A program made the translations under genes and the position numbers. Source: Planctomycetota bacterium (GTDB taxonomy: Bacteria; Planctomycetota; UBA1135; GCA-002686595). From it: a DNA stretch of 38,737 nt. The stretch spans positions 4,711 through 43,447 of the forward strand of contig NYYZ01000010.1 in the NCBI GenBank assembly GCA_002686945.1, in the 5' to 3' direction. Below, one piece after another: positions 8,299-17,303 of this stretch (positions within the stretch are counted from its first letter, which is position 1; the number at the start of each line of letters is the position of its first letter). The notes under the pieces are model-generated. The model was given only the letters and a program-made list of their open reading frames with translations, did no database searches and was not told the DNA's origin.

Positions 8299-10473
8299 CT
8301 AGCGCAATTGAAGCAACCCGCTGGCTGCCGCAATGACCACACCATCCAGCCGGCACTCCACCCCCCAAAGACCCACGAGAGCACCTGGGCTCTCATGCTG
8401 CGCATTTGAGGGAATCTGCGCCACAAGACGCTCTGCATCAAGTGCCTCAAGGACAAACTCCTCTCGCTTCAGGACTCCCGGGCTCATGCGCCACAAGATC
8501 CACTCTGGAACCGAATCTGCACCCTGCTCTACGTCACCGGCCGAGGGCACCTCGAACCCGTGAGTATTCACGATCCAACCCTCACTGCTCCAATGGGGCA
8601 TCACTCCTGCAGGCAAGACAGTTGGCTCGCTAGTGAAGACCAGAGGATGTCCCGCCAGAGGACCCACCGCACGCAACTTGGTCAGCCACCCCGCAAACAC
8701 CCAAGCGGGCTGCGCGCGCAAGTCGAAGCGCGCCTCCAACAGATCGGGATTGGTGCTCCGAACCCACACGCCTTTGGCTGAACCAAGCAATCCTCCCGGT
8801 GCTTGCCACTCGATCTTCGGCGCCTCGCTCACTTGCCGCCCCCTGGGAACATGCACCGTCAATTGGGTGTACCAGGCAGGAACCAGGCGGCCATCCCCGA
8901 TGGGGCTTCCATTCGCTCCATTGAAGTCATTACCGGCCAACTCAAGGACGAAAGGCTGGCCCTCTATGATCGGGACATCGAAAGCCATCAGGGGGCCCAC
9001 CTCCAACCCCAGCAAGTCGGGCGGCACGAGGAAGCACAGACCCTCTTCCACGCGCGTGAAGAAATCAGGGCTGCCCCACCAGCCACCAAGGGCTGGGCGG
9101 TCGATCGCGCGCACAAGAGGTCCACCTTCGGGGACCCTGCCCCAGGCCCCTTGCGCCAGACGCCTGGAGAGCAAGACCGACGGATCAGAGGGCAAAATCT
9201 GGTGCCCTGCCACTTGTTGCTTGGGCTCAAGCAGAACATAGCTGCCCCGAAAGTTGCGCCGCCCCGCTGCCTGCTCCAAATCCGTGCGCAGCGAGTCAAC
9301 CTGATAGCTGGCCTGTCGAATCGGTTCGGCGGTCCCATGGGCCAACCAGGCAAAGAGCAACAGCAAGAGTACTGGCAGCAGGGTTCGACGAAAATCACTG
9401 ATTGCCGTAGCCGCCAATCCCCAGCCTGTACACAGGATCAGGGTGGCCCCGAGCAAGACCTGAGTCCCAACGAGATCCAAGCTGACCACACGCTGGTCCG
9501 CATCAAGGATCAAGGAAAGCGCCAAAGACACTCCCCAGACCGCCACGATCCGGCCCCACAGACGCGGTGCACTACGGGCAGCCACAAACCCCGGATGGGT
9601 GGCCAGAATCAAGGTAGCCAGAGCAACCGGAATCGCCAATACCCCAACAGACCCCACCGGCGCGGGCATGAACAGCACCCCGAGTTTTTCTACGGTGAAA
9701 GGGATCGCTGAGAGGTGAACGGACAAGTACTGGAATGTGCGTGCGCTCTCGGGAGCCAACTGACCGCGCAGCACAAACTCAGCAGCCACGCACACGGCGC
9801 ATGCCACAAATGTCATACCCGCTGACCGCCAGCGGGCGGCCGATGGCCGATGACGCTGGCTTGACACTCCCTCCAGAACGCAATAGAGAAAAGGCAAGAA
9901 CAAAGCCCAGCGTCCGCACATTCCCGCTAGGAATGCAAACAGAAACGCTCGTCCAAGCAAGCGTTTGTTGCGTTCCTGACGCGCCTCCAAGAAAGCCGCC
10001 AGACCAAAGGTGCCAAAGGCAAGGGCCAACAGCTCGCCGCGCAGGTGCACCATAGACACCGCCGCTACTGGCAGGGGATGCACCATCAGCAACAGGCCCG
10101 CTGTCAATGCAGCAGCCCGGGCGGTCTCTCTCCCAAACCAAGGAGCAAAGAGCCGCTGCAATACCAAGCGCAGACCCTGAGCCGCAATCGCCAGACAGAT
10201 GAGGTTCTCAAGCCGAAGCCAGGTGGCCAGATGCGCAGGCCAGACTCTCTCAGCACTCCAAAGTCCCCGGGACAAGAACAACGAAAGAGCAGCCAGCGGT
10301 CGGCCGTCCGTGTGGGGCACCGTATAGAGAGCCGCCGACCCGCGCCCCGAAAGCCCAGCCAACAGTTCCAGGTCTGCCCCAAAGGGCCCCGCCGACAAGA
10401 TCGGAGCATAGGCCCAAGCCACGAGGGCTAAGTAGAGCGCCACCCAAAGCGGCTTGTTGAGACCCTGGCCCAT
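8299..10473 (-). CDS. Polytopic membrane protein with large extracytoplasmic C-terminal domain
   Basis: This 724-residue protein is not recognised as a named family. Roughly residues 1-400 hold about ten hydrophobic segments, beginning with VALYLALVAWAYAPIL at about 11-26. The topology and the early acidic residue after the first membrane helix (GPFGADLELLAGL) recall GT-C glycosyltransferases and the O-mannosyl/TMTC group, with a gap such as LRGELLALAFGTFGLAAFLEA typical of TMTC-like proteins. Residues from about 400 onward are soluble and beta-rich without a recognisable motif. A glycosyltransferase role is a suggestion only. It is divergent from the DUF4863 gene and upstream of queF. Confidence 0.6.
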   Translation of the reverse strand: MGQGLNKPLWVALYLALVAWAYAPILSAGPFGADLELLAGLSGRGSAALYTVPHTDGRPLAALSLFLSRGLWSAERVWPAHLATWLRLENLICLAIAAQGLRLVLQRLFAPWFGRETARAAALTAGLLLMVHPLPVAAVSMVHLRGELLALAFGTFGLAAFLEARQERNKRLLGRAFLFAFLAGMCGRWALFLPFLYCVLEGVSSQRHRPSAARWRSAGMTFVACAVCVAAEFVLRGQLAPESARTFQYLSVHLSAIPFTVEKLGVLFMPAPVGSVGVLAIPVALATLILATHPGFVAARSAPRLWGRIVAVWGVSLALSLILDADQRVVSLDLVGTQVLLGATLILCTGWGLAATAISDFRRTLLPVLLLLLFAWLAHGTAEPIRQASYQVDSLRTDLEQAAGRRNFRGSYVLLEPKQQVAGHQILPSDPSVLLSRRLAQGAWGRVPEGGPLVRAIDRPALGGWWGSPDFFTRVEEGLCFLVPPDLLGLEVGPLMAFDVPIIEGQPFVLELAGNDFNGANGSPIGDGRLVPAWYTQLTVHVPRGRQVSEAPKIEWQAPGGLLGSAKGVWVRSTNPDLLEARFDLRAQPAWVFAGWLTKLRAVGPLAGHPLVFTSEPTVLPAGVMPHWSSEGWIVNTHGFEVPSAGDVEQGADSVPEWILWRMSPGVLKREEFVLEALDAERLVAQIPSNAQHESPGALVGLWGVECRLDGVVIAAASGLLQLR

Positions 10474-10481
10474 GGCCCTAC

Positions 10482-10505
10482 GGTAGCCACCGGGGAGGCG
10501 CTACC
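10482..10505. promoter_or_regulatory. Inverted repeat in divergent intergenic region
   Basis: GGTAGC and GCTACC form 6-bp arms 12 bases apart, just upstream of the large membrane-protein start. A second imperfect inverted repeat (GAGAGGTT / AACCCCTC) follows at about 10510-10532. Either could be an operator; no promoter could be assigned. Confidence 0.2.
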
Positions 10506-10648
10506 CTAGAGAGGTTTGAAAAGAACCCCTCCCATCCTGGTTGCATAAGCGATCCGTCCCCGCCAGCACACAGACAACGGCTCGCAACAGAGTGGTTCCC
10601 CTCGGCCAATTCAGGCTGCAACTATTCCTCCGACAACACCCCATCCCC

Positions 10649-11098
10649 ATGCTCCAAACGTTTCAGCCCCTGATCCATGCTGCCAGCGACCTCGACCTGA
10701 CCAATCCAGACGCAGCCCAAGCAGAATTGACGCTCCGCCTCGACCCCCAAGGCCCTGCAGGCGAGGCAGTCACTCAAGCACTCGAGACACTCCTGTCAGA
10801 AGGCAAACTAGCAACCCGAGGAGAACTCCCCGTGCGCTGGGGGCGCGTCTCCAAAGCCAGCCCCGAAAGCAACGACTTCTCCATCGATGTAGTGCACATG
10901 AACGGCGCCGGCCCCAAGCACACTCACGGCCGGGGTGAAATCAACTGGTGCGTCGCCCTCTCAGGAGAGCCCACCTTCGACGGCCACCCCCCCGGCTGGG
11001 TGGTGCTTCCCCCTGGCTCAACCCATGTGCCCACAGTAGCCGGAGGTGAGATGATGATCGTCTACCTGCTGCCCGGCGGAGAGGTCGAGTTTCACTGA
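10649..11098 (+). CDS. DUF4863 / 4-hydroxylaminobenzoate-lyase-like cupin protein
   Basis: This 149-residue protein starts at the ATG at 10649; the frame runs further upstream, but the N-terminal helix LQTFQPLIHAA begins here. The C-terminal half is cupin-like, with metal-ligand candidates H91 and H93 (PKHTHGRGEINW), E97 and H126 (PPGSTHVPTV), and ends GGEMMIVYLLPGGEVEFH. From memory this tail matches DUF4863, the family of PnbB (4-hydroxylaminobenzoate lyase, nitrobenzoate degradation). No other aromatic-degradation gene is nearby, so the family name is more secure than the reaction. It stands alone on the plus strand, divergent from the upstream gene. Confidence 0.65.
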   Translation: MLQTFQPLIHAASDLDLTNPDAAQAELTLRLDPQGPAGEAVTQALETLLSEGKLATRGELPVRWGRVSKASPESNDFSIDVVHMNGAGPKHTHGRGEINWCVALSGEPTFDGHPPGWVVLPPGSTHVPTVAGGEMMIVYLLPGGEVEFH

Positions 11099-11158
11099 GC
11101 AAAAACCTGGGAATAGCAGGCTCCCAACAGGGCACCTACGTCTTACGAATATTCCGTG

Positions 11159-11179
11159 ACCCCACGGCGATGATGGGGT
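11159..11179 (+). promoter_or_regulatory. CCCCA...TGGGG inverted repeat in leader of the thioredoxin/HEAT gene
   Basis: ACCCCA and TGGGGT flank CGGCGATGA. A closely similar element (CCCCA-CTGGCGA-TGGGG) lies at 18067-18083 before another exported-protein gene. Shared sequence and position suggest a regulatory site or RNA hairpin. Confidence 0.3.
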
Positions 11180-11193
11180 TGACTATCAGACCC

Positions 11194-11213
11194 GGGCGCC
11201 CGAGGCGGCGCCC
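11194..11213 (+). promoter_or_regulatory. GC-rich leader hairpin
   Basis: GGGCGCC and GGCGCCC make a perfect 7-bp stem with a 6-base loop, ending 16 bases before the ATG at 11230. No T-tract follows, so it is not a normal terminator. It could limit ribosome access or end the upstream transcript. Confidence 0.3.
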
Positions 11214-11229
11214 TTAGAACCCACACGTG

Positions 11230-12696
11230 ATGCATCAACTTCCCCATCATTCCCTGAGAGCATTGACTCTCGTCGCCGCCCTCGTCACCAGTTTATTTGC
11301 CGCGACCAACACAGCGAGCGGAGACATCCCCTGGGAGGGAGATTGGGCCCTGGCCAAAGAGCGCAGCACCAAGGAGAACCGTGTGCTCTTCCTGGCGGTC
11401 AATATGGACGGAGAGCGAGCCAACGATCGCCTGGCCGAAAAAGTCTACCGGGACAAGAACATTGTCAAGCTGGTGAAGCTCACGGTCCCTGTGATCGCCA
11501 GCGCCCATGAACATTCAAGCCGCACCTGCAAGCGCTTTGGCCAGATCGAATGCGCCCAGCATCAAGAAGTGGACATCCGGGTGCGGGAAGCTCTCCTGCC
11601 CAAGGATGAAGGCGGCTATGTGGTGGCCCCCCAGCATGTGTTCTTGGGGCCCGGCGGAGATGTCCTGCTCTCGGTGCCCTATGAAATCAGCGCAGGTGAG
11701 TTGGAATGGTGTTTGGTGGAAGCGATTCGGCGAGTGGACTCCGAGTCCAAGCTGCAGGCCAGCGCCCGTGCCCGGGCGCCCAAGCGACTGGTGGACGGAG
11801 GCCTTGCTCCGATCATTGGCGGCGAAGAAATCGCCCCCGCCACGCGGGAGGAAGTGCTGGAGTTGATCGCACAGGTGCGCAAGGGCGGCATGGACGATCG
11901 TGCAGCGGCCTTGCGGCGGATCATGACCGCTGACGAAAAAGAAGCACGAGAGTTCATCCTGCAGGAACTACGCGCGGGTGGCGGCACGGGCGGTCGAGGA
12001 GGTCGTGGCGGCGGTAGAGGCGGCGGTGGCGGTGGAGGTGGCAACGGCAGTGGCCGCAACGAAGCGGGACAGGGACCCTGGGCGCGTCAAGAACTGATCA
12101 TCCGCAACATAGGACGCCTCTCCCCCGCCAGCTGGTGGGTCGTGGTTGAGAAATTCGCCCTGTCCAAGGACGAAGACCTGCGTAGCGAAGCAATCGCTGC
12201 CCTGGAACAGCTGCAAGCTCCCGAGTCGGTCAAGCTGATCCAATCTGGCCTGCGCAAGGAAAAGGACGAGCGCTTGGAAGGCAACTGGCTGCGAGCTCTG
12301 GCGAGTTGCGCTTCCGCCGACTCAAAGGTCGCTTCAACGCTTTTCAAGATCGCGGAGAAAGACAAGAGCCCAACAGTGCAAGTGCAAGCGGTGGTAGCAC
12401 TTGGTTGGCTGGTACCCTCGGAGAAACGCGACAAGCTCTTGGGCGAGTTGCTGGCGGGGGATCAGCCGAGCCTGCAGGAGGCGTCGGCAATTGCAGCGGG
12501 ACTCTCCCGGGAAGAGTCCATGCGGGCATTGCTCGAAAGCCACCAAGCCCAAGCGGAAGGGGATGTGAAGGCTGCAGTGGATGCGGCCCTAACGGTCTTG
12601 AAAGAAGGCTCCCTCGCACCGCTTGGCCCCCTGGTCAAAGACTCCTGCGGGGATGATGTTCCCCGGGAAAAGTTCTTCGGCCGCCCCCGGGGATAG
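11230..12696 (+). CDS. Exported thioredoxin-like / HEAT-repeat protein with Gly-rich linker
   Basis: This 488-residue protein starts at the ATG at 11230; a GTG precedes it directly. The signal peptide is about 1-31. Residues about 33-170 resemble the thioredoxin-like domain of secreted planctomycete proteins (WEGDWALAKERSTKENRVLFLAVNMDGERAND written here in parts: WEGDWALAK, RVLFLAVNMDG, ...), but no CxxC is present where the active site would be; two Cys occur later (C100, C108). Residues about 250-280 are almost pure Gly/Arg. From about 285 the protein is helical with HEAT-like repeats (SEAIAALEQLQAPESVKLI, VQVQAVVALGWLVPS). It probably works outside the cytoplasm as a scaffold or binding protein. 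The function is unknown. Confidence 0.65.
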   Translation: MHQLPHHSLRALTLVAALVTSLFAATNTASGDIPWEGDWALAKERSTKENRVLFLAVNMDGERANDRLAEKVYRDKNIVKLVKLTVPVIASAHEHSSRTCKRFGQIECAQHQEVDIRVREALLPKDEGGYVVAPQHVFLGPGGDVLLSVPYEISAGELEWCLVEAIRRVDSESKLQASARARAPKRLVDGGLAPIIGGEEIAPATREEVLELIAQVRKGGMDDRAAALRRIMTADEKEAREFILQELRAGGGTGGRGGRGGGRGGGGGGGGNGSGRNEAGQGPWARQELIIRNIGRLSPASWWVVVEKFALSKDEDLRSEAIAALEQLQAPESVKLIQSGLRKEKDERLEGNWLRALASCASADSKVASTLFKIAEKDKSPTVQVQAVVALGWLVPSEKRDKLLGELLAGDQPSLQEASAIAAGLSREESMRALLESHQAQAEGDVKAAVDAALTVLKEGSLAPLGPLVKDSCGDDVPREKFFGRPRG

Positions 12697-12885
12697 GAGG
12701 CCTGCGGACCAGCACACCAACACCCGCCGGCGAGGAGAAGGCACAGAAAAAGGACTGGGAAGGGTCGCAATGTGCCGTCTGTGAGAGGCCAGACAAGGGA
12801 CAAGACCAAGCGGTACGGCAATGGTGGCCGCGCAGGTTAGGATGAGAGTACCGCCGAGGCCCCGACGGCTCTTTCCCCTCTACAC

Positions 12886-14406
12886 ATGAAACTCACCCAT
12901 CTGTTTCTCAGTACCCTGTTGGGCGTATCTGTCGCAACTCCAGTACCGGTTCTGGCCCACTCTGGCCAGCGCTCACTCGCAGAACCGCCTCTCACTCTGC
13001 TCCAGGATGAAGACTTCCCCAGCGCCCGCGCGGCCCTGAACACGACCTACGCCAGCGCACTCGAAGCACTCGCCAACCGCTGCACAAAAGCCCGCGCATA
13101 TCTCCAACGGGACCTGTGTCTTGAACTGCTGCTCACGGTCGACCCGGAACACAAGAGTGCTCGCAAGACGCTCAAGTACAAGAAGGATCGCAAGACCGGA
13201 GAGTGGAGCCGGAAGAAGTACAAGGCCCCCAGGGACCGCGATGCTACCGCGGTCACAGTATTGACCAAGGAACGAGCCGGACTGCTGGAAGACTATGCGC
13301 TGGCAGTGCTGAAGTTGCTCGACACTCATCAGGCGGACTTGACCGCCGAAAAAATCGATGCCGAGACCAGCGCCCTGCTTGAGGCCCTGCCGAACAACGC
13401 TCGGTTGCGCACTCACCTGGGCCAGGTAAGGCTGGAAAAGAACGGAGAGACGCACTGGGTGCAGGCCTCCACTGTACGCGCTCTGAACCAGCGCAAGGCC
13501 CAGGATGCAGCCTGGAAGAAAGCCCTCGAGGAAATCGACGAGGTCGAAGAGTCTGAACTTCTTGCCAGCGAAGAGATGCTCGGGGTTAGTTGGAAAGCCT
13601 GTTCACAGGGAGAGAACTACCGGGTGCTCTCCAGCAGCGCAAAGTCCGAGACCCTGGCCCTGGCCCGCAAGCTCGAGGCCCTGACTCTCTGGATGCACCC
13701 CCTGATCGGAACCAACGAACCCCTGGACCCGGTGCATGTGTACCTGGTCCTGAATGAACAGGGAGCGGATTTCATCAACGCATTCCCGGACCTGACAGAC
13801 GATGCACGCAAGAGCCTCCTTGCCTCCAACGGCGCCTGGCTCGGCCGCGCAGATCGCCTGGGAGTCTGGAATTCCCACGGCAAGAGCCGCATGGACCAGA
13901 CCATTCGCCTCATCATCAGCTACGCGCTCCTGGATACATATGGGCGTGCGGATGGGGGTTGGATCAAAGACGGCTTGCCCGCTTGGATGGATCAGGGCCT
14001 GGGCATTTATCTGTGCTGGAAGATGAACAAGACCAAGCTTTCGGTGCAGCTCAGGGACTCGGAATATGTGGGGAAGACCGATGACCCCACCAAAAAGATT
14101 CAAGAGGGCGAAGACGATTGGATCGTGCACGCCCGTGCGGCGATGACACGCAAGCGCAAGCCCACAAGCCTGAGCCTGGCCCTGGGACGCAGCGTTGGTT
14201 CCCTCAGCACGCGCGAGTTGTATGTGACCTATGGTTTTTCTGCTTGGCTGCTGGAGGGCCACGACGCGGAGACAGTGCATACGATTCTGAGTCGAGCGGG
14301 ACAGCGAGAAAACCCTGTGACCTTGCTTGAAGAGGTGCTCGAACGACCCTTCCCCCAGATCGAAGAAGCCTTCCGCAATTGGCTGAGGGAGATCAAACAC
14401 TCTTGA
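12886..14406 (+). CDS. Secreted peptidase-MA/DUF1570-like protein, catalytic motif lost (paralog A)
   Basis: This 506-residue protein has a clear signal peptide (1-24, cleavage after VLA). Residues 80-108 carry a TPR-like LLLTVDPEH followed by ARKTL-x-KKDRKTGEW, the 'length-then-W' element seen in planctomycete secreted peptidases. Residues about 245-400 resemble the peptidase-MA/DUF1570 domain. However, the helix that should hold HExxH reads TIRLIISYAL (339-348), and the downstream glutamate motif W-x-x-EG reads PAWMDQGLGIY (365-375) with Gln for Glu. It is therefore probably not a metallopeptidase, and may bind or scaffold. The next gene is its paralog, 46 bp downstream. Assignment to the fold is an inference from pattern. 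Confidence 0.65.
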   Translation: MKLTHLFLSTLLGVSVATPVPVLAHSGQRSLAEPPLTLLQDEDFPSARAALNTTYASALEALANRCTKARAYLQRDLCLELLLTVDPEHKSARKTLKYKKDRKTGEWSRKKYKAPRDRDATAVTVLTKERAGLLEDYALAVLKLLDTHQADLTAEKIDAETSALLEALPNNARLRTHLGQVRLEKNGETHWVQASTVRALNQRKAQDAAWKKALEEIDEVEESELLASEEMLGVSWKACSQGENYRVLSSSAKSETLALARKLEALTLWMHPLIGTNEPLDPVHVYLVLNEQGADFINAFPDLTDDARKSLLASNGAWLGRADRLGVWNSHGKSRMDQTIRLIISYALLDTYGRADGGWIKDGLPAWMDQGLGIYLCWKMNKTKLSVQLRDSEYVGKTDDPTKKIQEGEDDWIVHARAAMTRKRKPTSLSLALGRSVGSLSTRELYVTYGFSAWLLEGHDAETVHTILSRAGQRENPVTLLEEVLERPFPQIEEAFRNWLREIKHS

Positions 14407-14452
14407 TTCGACCTGGCTTGTATATCCTGCTAACTGACACCTGCCGCCCACA

Positions 14453-15928
14453 ATGCTGATTTTCCTTCTGATTCTGCTGGCCCCCGGCACTGCCCCTGTC
14501 AGCACTGCTCCTGCCAGCCCAACTCCTTCCATCAGGCCCGCTCTGCAGCAGGAGGACGGTCGCCTGGCAGAACTCAAACGCCGCATTGCCTGGGAACTTG
14601 AGAACCTGGCCCTGGAATGCCAGAAAGCCAAGGCCTTTGCGGAGCGCAACGCAACCTACGAATTGCTACTCACCTTCGCTCCCGAGCACGCTACAGCGCG
14701 CAAGACCCTGGGGCACAAGAAGGATCGCAAGACGGGCGAGTGGTCCCCTCCCAGCAGGCCGCGCAGAGCCAAAGCCGCAGAGGAAGAGATCGCCGCACCC
14801 CTGGCAAAGAAACGCGCCGACCTCCTGACCGCTCACATCGACGCTGTTCTGCTGCTGCTGGACAGCCAAGAACTCGCCCCAATCGCATTGCGCCGCCAGG
14901 AAGAGGCTCTCTTGGCCCTGGCCCCGGACCATGTAGTGCTGCATGGACGCCTGGGAGAGGTGCTGCACGGGGAAGGCCCCGACAAGGTCTGGATGCTCGC
15001 GGAATCCGTACGTGCCCTGGCCGCCTTCAAGACCAACACCAAACTGCGCGACCGTTTCGAAGCAGCGGTCCCGGACCTGACCGAAGGCAGCCAGACCGAC
15101 CTGGAAAAGGACGGCGCCCTCGGGGTGCCCTTCACTCATGTGCTGAAAACCGACCGGGTGCGCTGCGTCTCAGCACTCTCGGAAAAGGAAACCAAGAAGA
15201 TCGGCAAGCTGGCCCACGCGACCTACACCTACATGGACTCGCTGCTCGTCTGCGACCAGGAACTCAGCCCGGGCACGCTCTATCTGTTCGAAGGCAAGAA
15301 AGCCACCTCTGAGTTTATTCAGTTGTACCCTGACCTGGAGCCCGCACGCCGCAAGATGATGAAGGACCTACTCTGTTCCTATCTCTCCCACAATGCGGCC
15401 AACTCTTCGAGCAAGGAGAAGAGCGAGCGCCTGGATGGCGCCCTGCGCATGACCATCGCCCGGCATCTGGCTTGGACCACTGGCACCTATGGCAAACATG
15501 GTTGGATCGCCGAAGGAGTCGGCATCTATGTCACCCACCAGATGTGCGGCACGCGCTTGATTTTCACCAAGGACGCCAGCGAAGGAAGCGCCGCGAGCCA
15601 GGGCGCTGATCCGCTCGATCGCATGAAGCGCCCCAAGGCAGATTGGCTGGCCCTGGCGCGCACGACCATGGAAGGCAAGAAGTCGCCCAATCTTGGATTC
15701 ACGCTGGGCAGAGATGTAAACAAACTCACCAGGGAGGATGTGCTCGTCTCCAGTGCCCTGGCGTCCTACCTGCTTGAGGGCTGCGAGCCAGGGGTTGCCA
15801 TGCGTATCTTCAAGCGAATCGGTCACCGGAAACTCGGCTCGGCCCAAGTGCTCGAGGAGGAACTGGGACTCAACCCGCCAGCCCTCAAGCGCCGCCTGAT
15901 TCGCTGGCTGAAAGAGATCGGCAAGTAG
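14453..15928 (+). CDS. Secreted peptidase-MA/DUF1570-like protein, catalytic motif lost (paralog B)
   Basis: This 491-residue protein is a tandem paralog of the preceding gene. The signal segment is about 1-20. Shared landmarks are the ARKTL-x-KKDRKTGEWS element (82-98), the ALLALAPDH/ GRLGEV segment, TSEFIQLYPDLEPARR against ADFINAFPDLTDDARK in paralog A, and the terminal R-x-W-L-x-E-I. The zinc helix reads TIARHLAW (334-341), where HExxH would be expected. The following motif WIAEGVGIY (351-359) keeps the Glu that paralog A has lost. So one His and the Glu remain, and the enzyme is probably inactive or altered. It is followed after 10 bp by the histidine-kinase gene, so all may be one transcript. 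Confidence 0.65.
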   Translation: MLIFLLILLAPGTAPVSTAPASPTPSIRPALQQEDGRLAELKRRIAWELENLALECQKAKAFAERNATYELLLTFAPEHATARKTLGHKKDRKTGEWSPPSRPRRAKAAEEEIAAPLAKKRADLLTAHIDAVLLLLDSQELAPIALRRQEEALLALAPDHVVLHGRLGEVLHGEGPDKVWMLAESVRALAAFKTNTKLRDRFEAAVPDLTEGSQTDLEKDGALGVPFTHVLKTDRVRCVSALSEKETKKIGKLAHATYTYMDSLLVCDQELSPGTLYLFEGKKATSEFIQLYPDLEPARRKMMKDLLCSYLSHNAANSSSKEKSERLDGALRMTIARHLAWTTGTYGKHGWIAEGVGIYVTHQMCGTRLIFTKDASEGSAASQGADPLDRMKRPKADWLALARTTMEGKKSPNLGFTLGRDVNKLTREDVLVSSALASYLLEGCEPGVAMRIFKRIGHRKLGSAQVLEEELGLNPPALKRRLIRWLKEIGK

Positions 15929-15938
15929 CTCTGAGCCC

Positions 15939-17303
15939 ATGTCTGCACTTCCCATGAAAGACCAACTACCTGGACGCTTGGAGCGTCTATTGTTGTCTTG
16001 GTCAGGCCGTTGGCTCCTGGCGCTGGTCGCAGTGCTCTTGTTCGCCGGGGCCAACACTCTGGAGTTCCGCGGGCTGTTCGCGTCTTCCCGCAATCCTGAG
16101 CTGCTCAAGATGTTCAACTGGCAGGCCTTCTGGTTGAGCCAGTCCATTCGCTGGGGGCTATGGGCCTTGATAGCCCTGATTGGCATCGTGCCCTTGATGA
16201 GCCTGGCGGCGCGCTGGTCTGCGGGCAAGCAACTTGCTGCCCATGGAGTCCTTGCCCTGGGCGCGGCCTGGAGTGTGGGACTTGCCTGGAACAGCATTCG
16301 ACCGGAACTCCCCCCGTCCATTGACTTCGAACAACTCATGGCCCTGCGCCAGGAACAGCGCGAACAGATGCGGACAGCACCCCAAGAGGGGCCCGACGAG
16401 GGAACCGATGAGGAAAGGCGCCGCCCCGAAGATCGACGTCAAGGACTCCGACGTGGCGAAGAACGTCGGCCCCGAAGCGAACGCGGCGCCGGTCGCAACC
16501 CCCTGGACGCCGACCGCCGCCGAGGTTTCGGCGGGAGAAACCAGTCCGATGGGCTGCTTGACCGGCTCCTGACCCATGCCTTCCTCTTGCTCCTGTGCGG
16601 GGCTGGCGCGAGCTACCTGAGATCCCAAAAAAATCGCCGCCAAAATGCACGCCTCTCCTTGGAGCACGCATCCCTTGCCGCCGAACTGGGAGAGGCGCGA
16701 CTCTCCGCGCTCGAATCCCAACTGCGCCCGCACTTCTTATTCAACGCACTGCACTCGGTGGGTGCCCTGGTAGGTGCTGAGCGCAACGCCGAAGCGCGCA
16801 CGGCACTCGTGACCCTGGGAGATCTCCTGAGGGTCACCCTGGACCGGTCCACCGAGGGGCAGAGCTCTCTGGATGAAGAAGCCGATCTCTGCCGCAGTTA
16901 CCTCGACCTGGAGCAATTACGCTATGGGGACCGCATTGTGGGCAGGATCACGATTCCGCCTGACCTCAAGACCAAGATAGTCCCACCCCTGATCCTGCTG
17001 CCCCTGGTGGAGAACTGCGTGCGCCATGTTGTCAGCAAGAGCTCGGAGCCAATTGAGATTCAGCTTGAAGCCTCAAGTGACGCCAATGATCTGATTCTGG
17101 ATGTGACCTGCAACGGGGGCTCGTTTGAAGAAGACATTCTGAAACTTGGGCAAGGCCAGGGTATCGGCCTGACCAACACCCGCGCGCGTCTGGCTGCAGC
17201 TTTCGGCACCCGAGCCAGCATGAACCTCGAAAATCTAAGCCACGGTGATACCCACGGTGGTACCCGGGTCCGCCTGCGCCTCCCCCTGGACACGAGCAAA
17301 TGA
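15939..17303 (+). CDS. LytS-type sensor histidine kinase
   Basis: This 454-residue membrane kinase autophosphorylates and passes phosphate to the response regulator encoded next. Four hydrophobic segments are seen at about 25-43, 72-92, 100-120 and 206-226. Between the third and fourth lies a very charged Arg/Glu/Asp-rich stretch (about 135-205). The His_kinase block is QLRPHFLFNALHSV with H265. The ATPase domain follows with N-box PLVENCVRHV (N359) and G-box GQGIGLTNTRARL. The usual D-x-G motif is weak (VTCNGGSF). The stop overlaps the regulator start by 4 bp (ATGA), which supports a two-gene unit. The signal sensed is unknown; neighbouring exported proteins are candidate targets. Confidence 0.9.
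   Translation: MSALPMKDQLPGRLERLLLSWSGRWLLALVAVLLFAGANTLEFRGLFASSRNPELLKMFNWQAFWLSQSIRWGLWALIALIGIVPLMSLAARWSAGKQLAAHGVLALGAAWSVGLAWNSIRPELPPSIDFEQLMALRQEQREQMRTAPQEGPDEGTDEERRRPEDRRQGLRRGEERRPRSERGAGRNPLDADRRRGFGGRNQSDGLLDRLLTHAFLLLLCGAGASYLRSQKNRRQNARLSLEHASLAAELGEARLSALESQLRPHFLFNALHSVGALVGAERNAEARTALVTLGDLLRVTLDRSTEGQSSLDEEADLCRSYLDLEQLRYGDRIVGRITIPPDLKTKIVPPLILLPLVENCVRHVVSKSSEPIEIQLEASSDANDLILDVTCNGGSFEEDILKLGQGQGIGLTNTRARLAAAFGTRASMNLENLSHGDTHGGTRVRLRLPLDTSK

Noticed and set aside
8803-9711. Plus-strand 302-codon open frame
   Set aside because: Antisense to the large membrane-protein gene; composition is that of a shadow frame.
13603-14649. Minus-strand 348-codon open frame
   Set aside because: Antisense to the paralog A gene, which has a signal peptide and a conserved sister gene.
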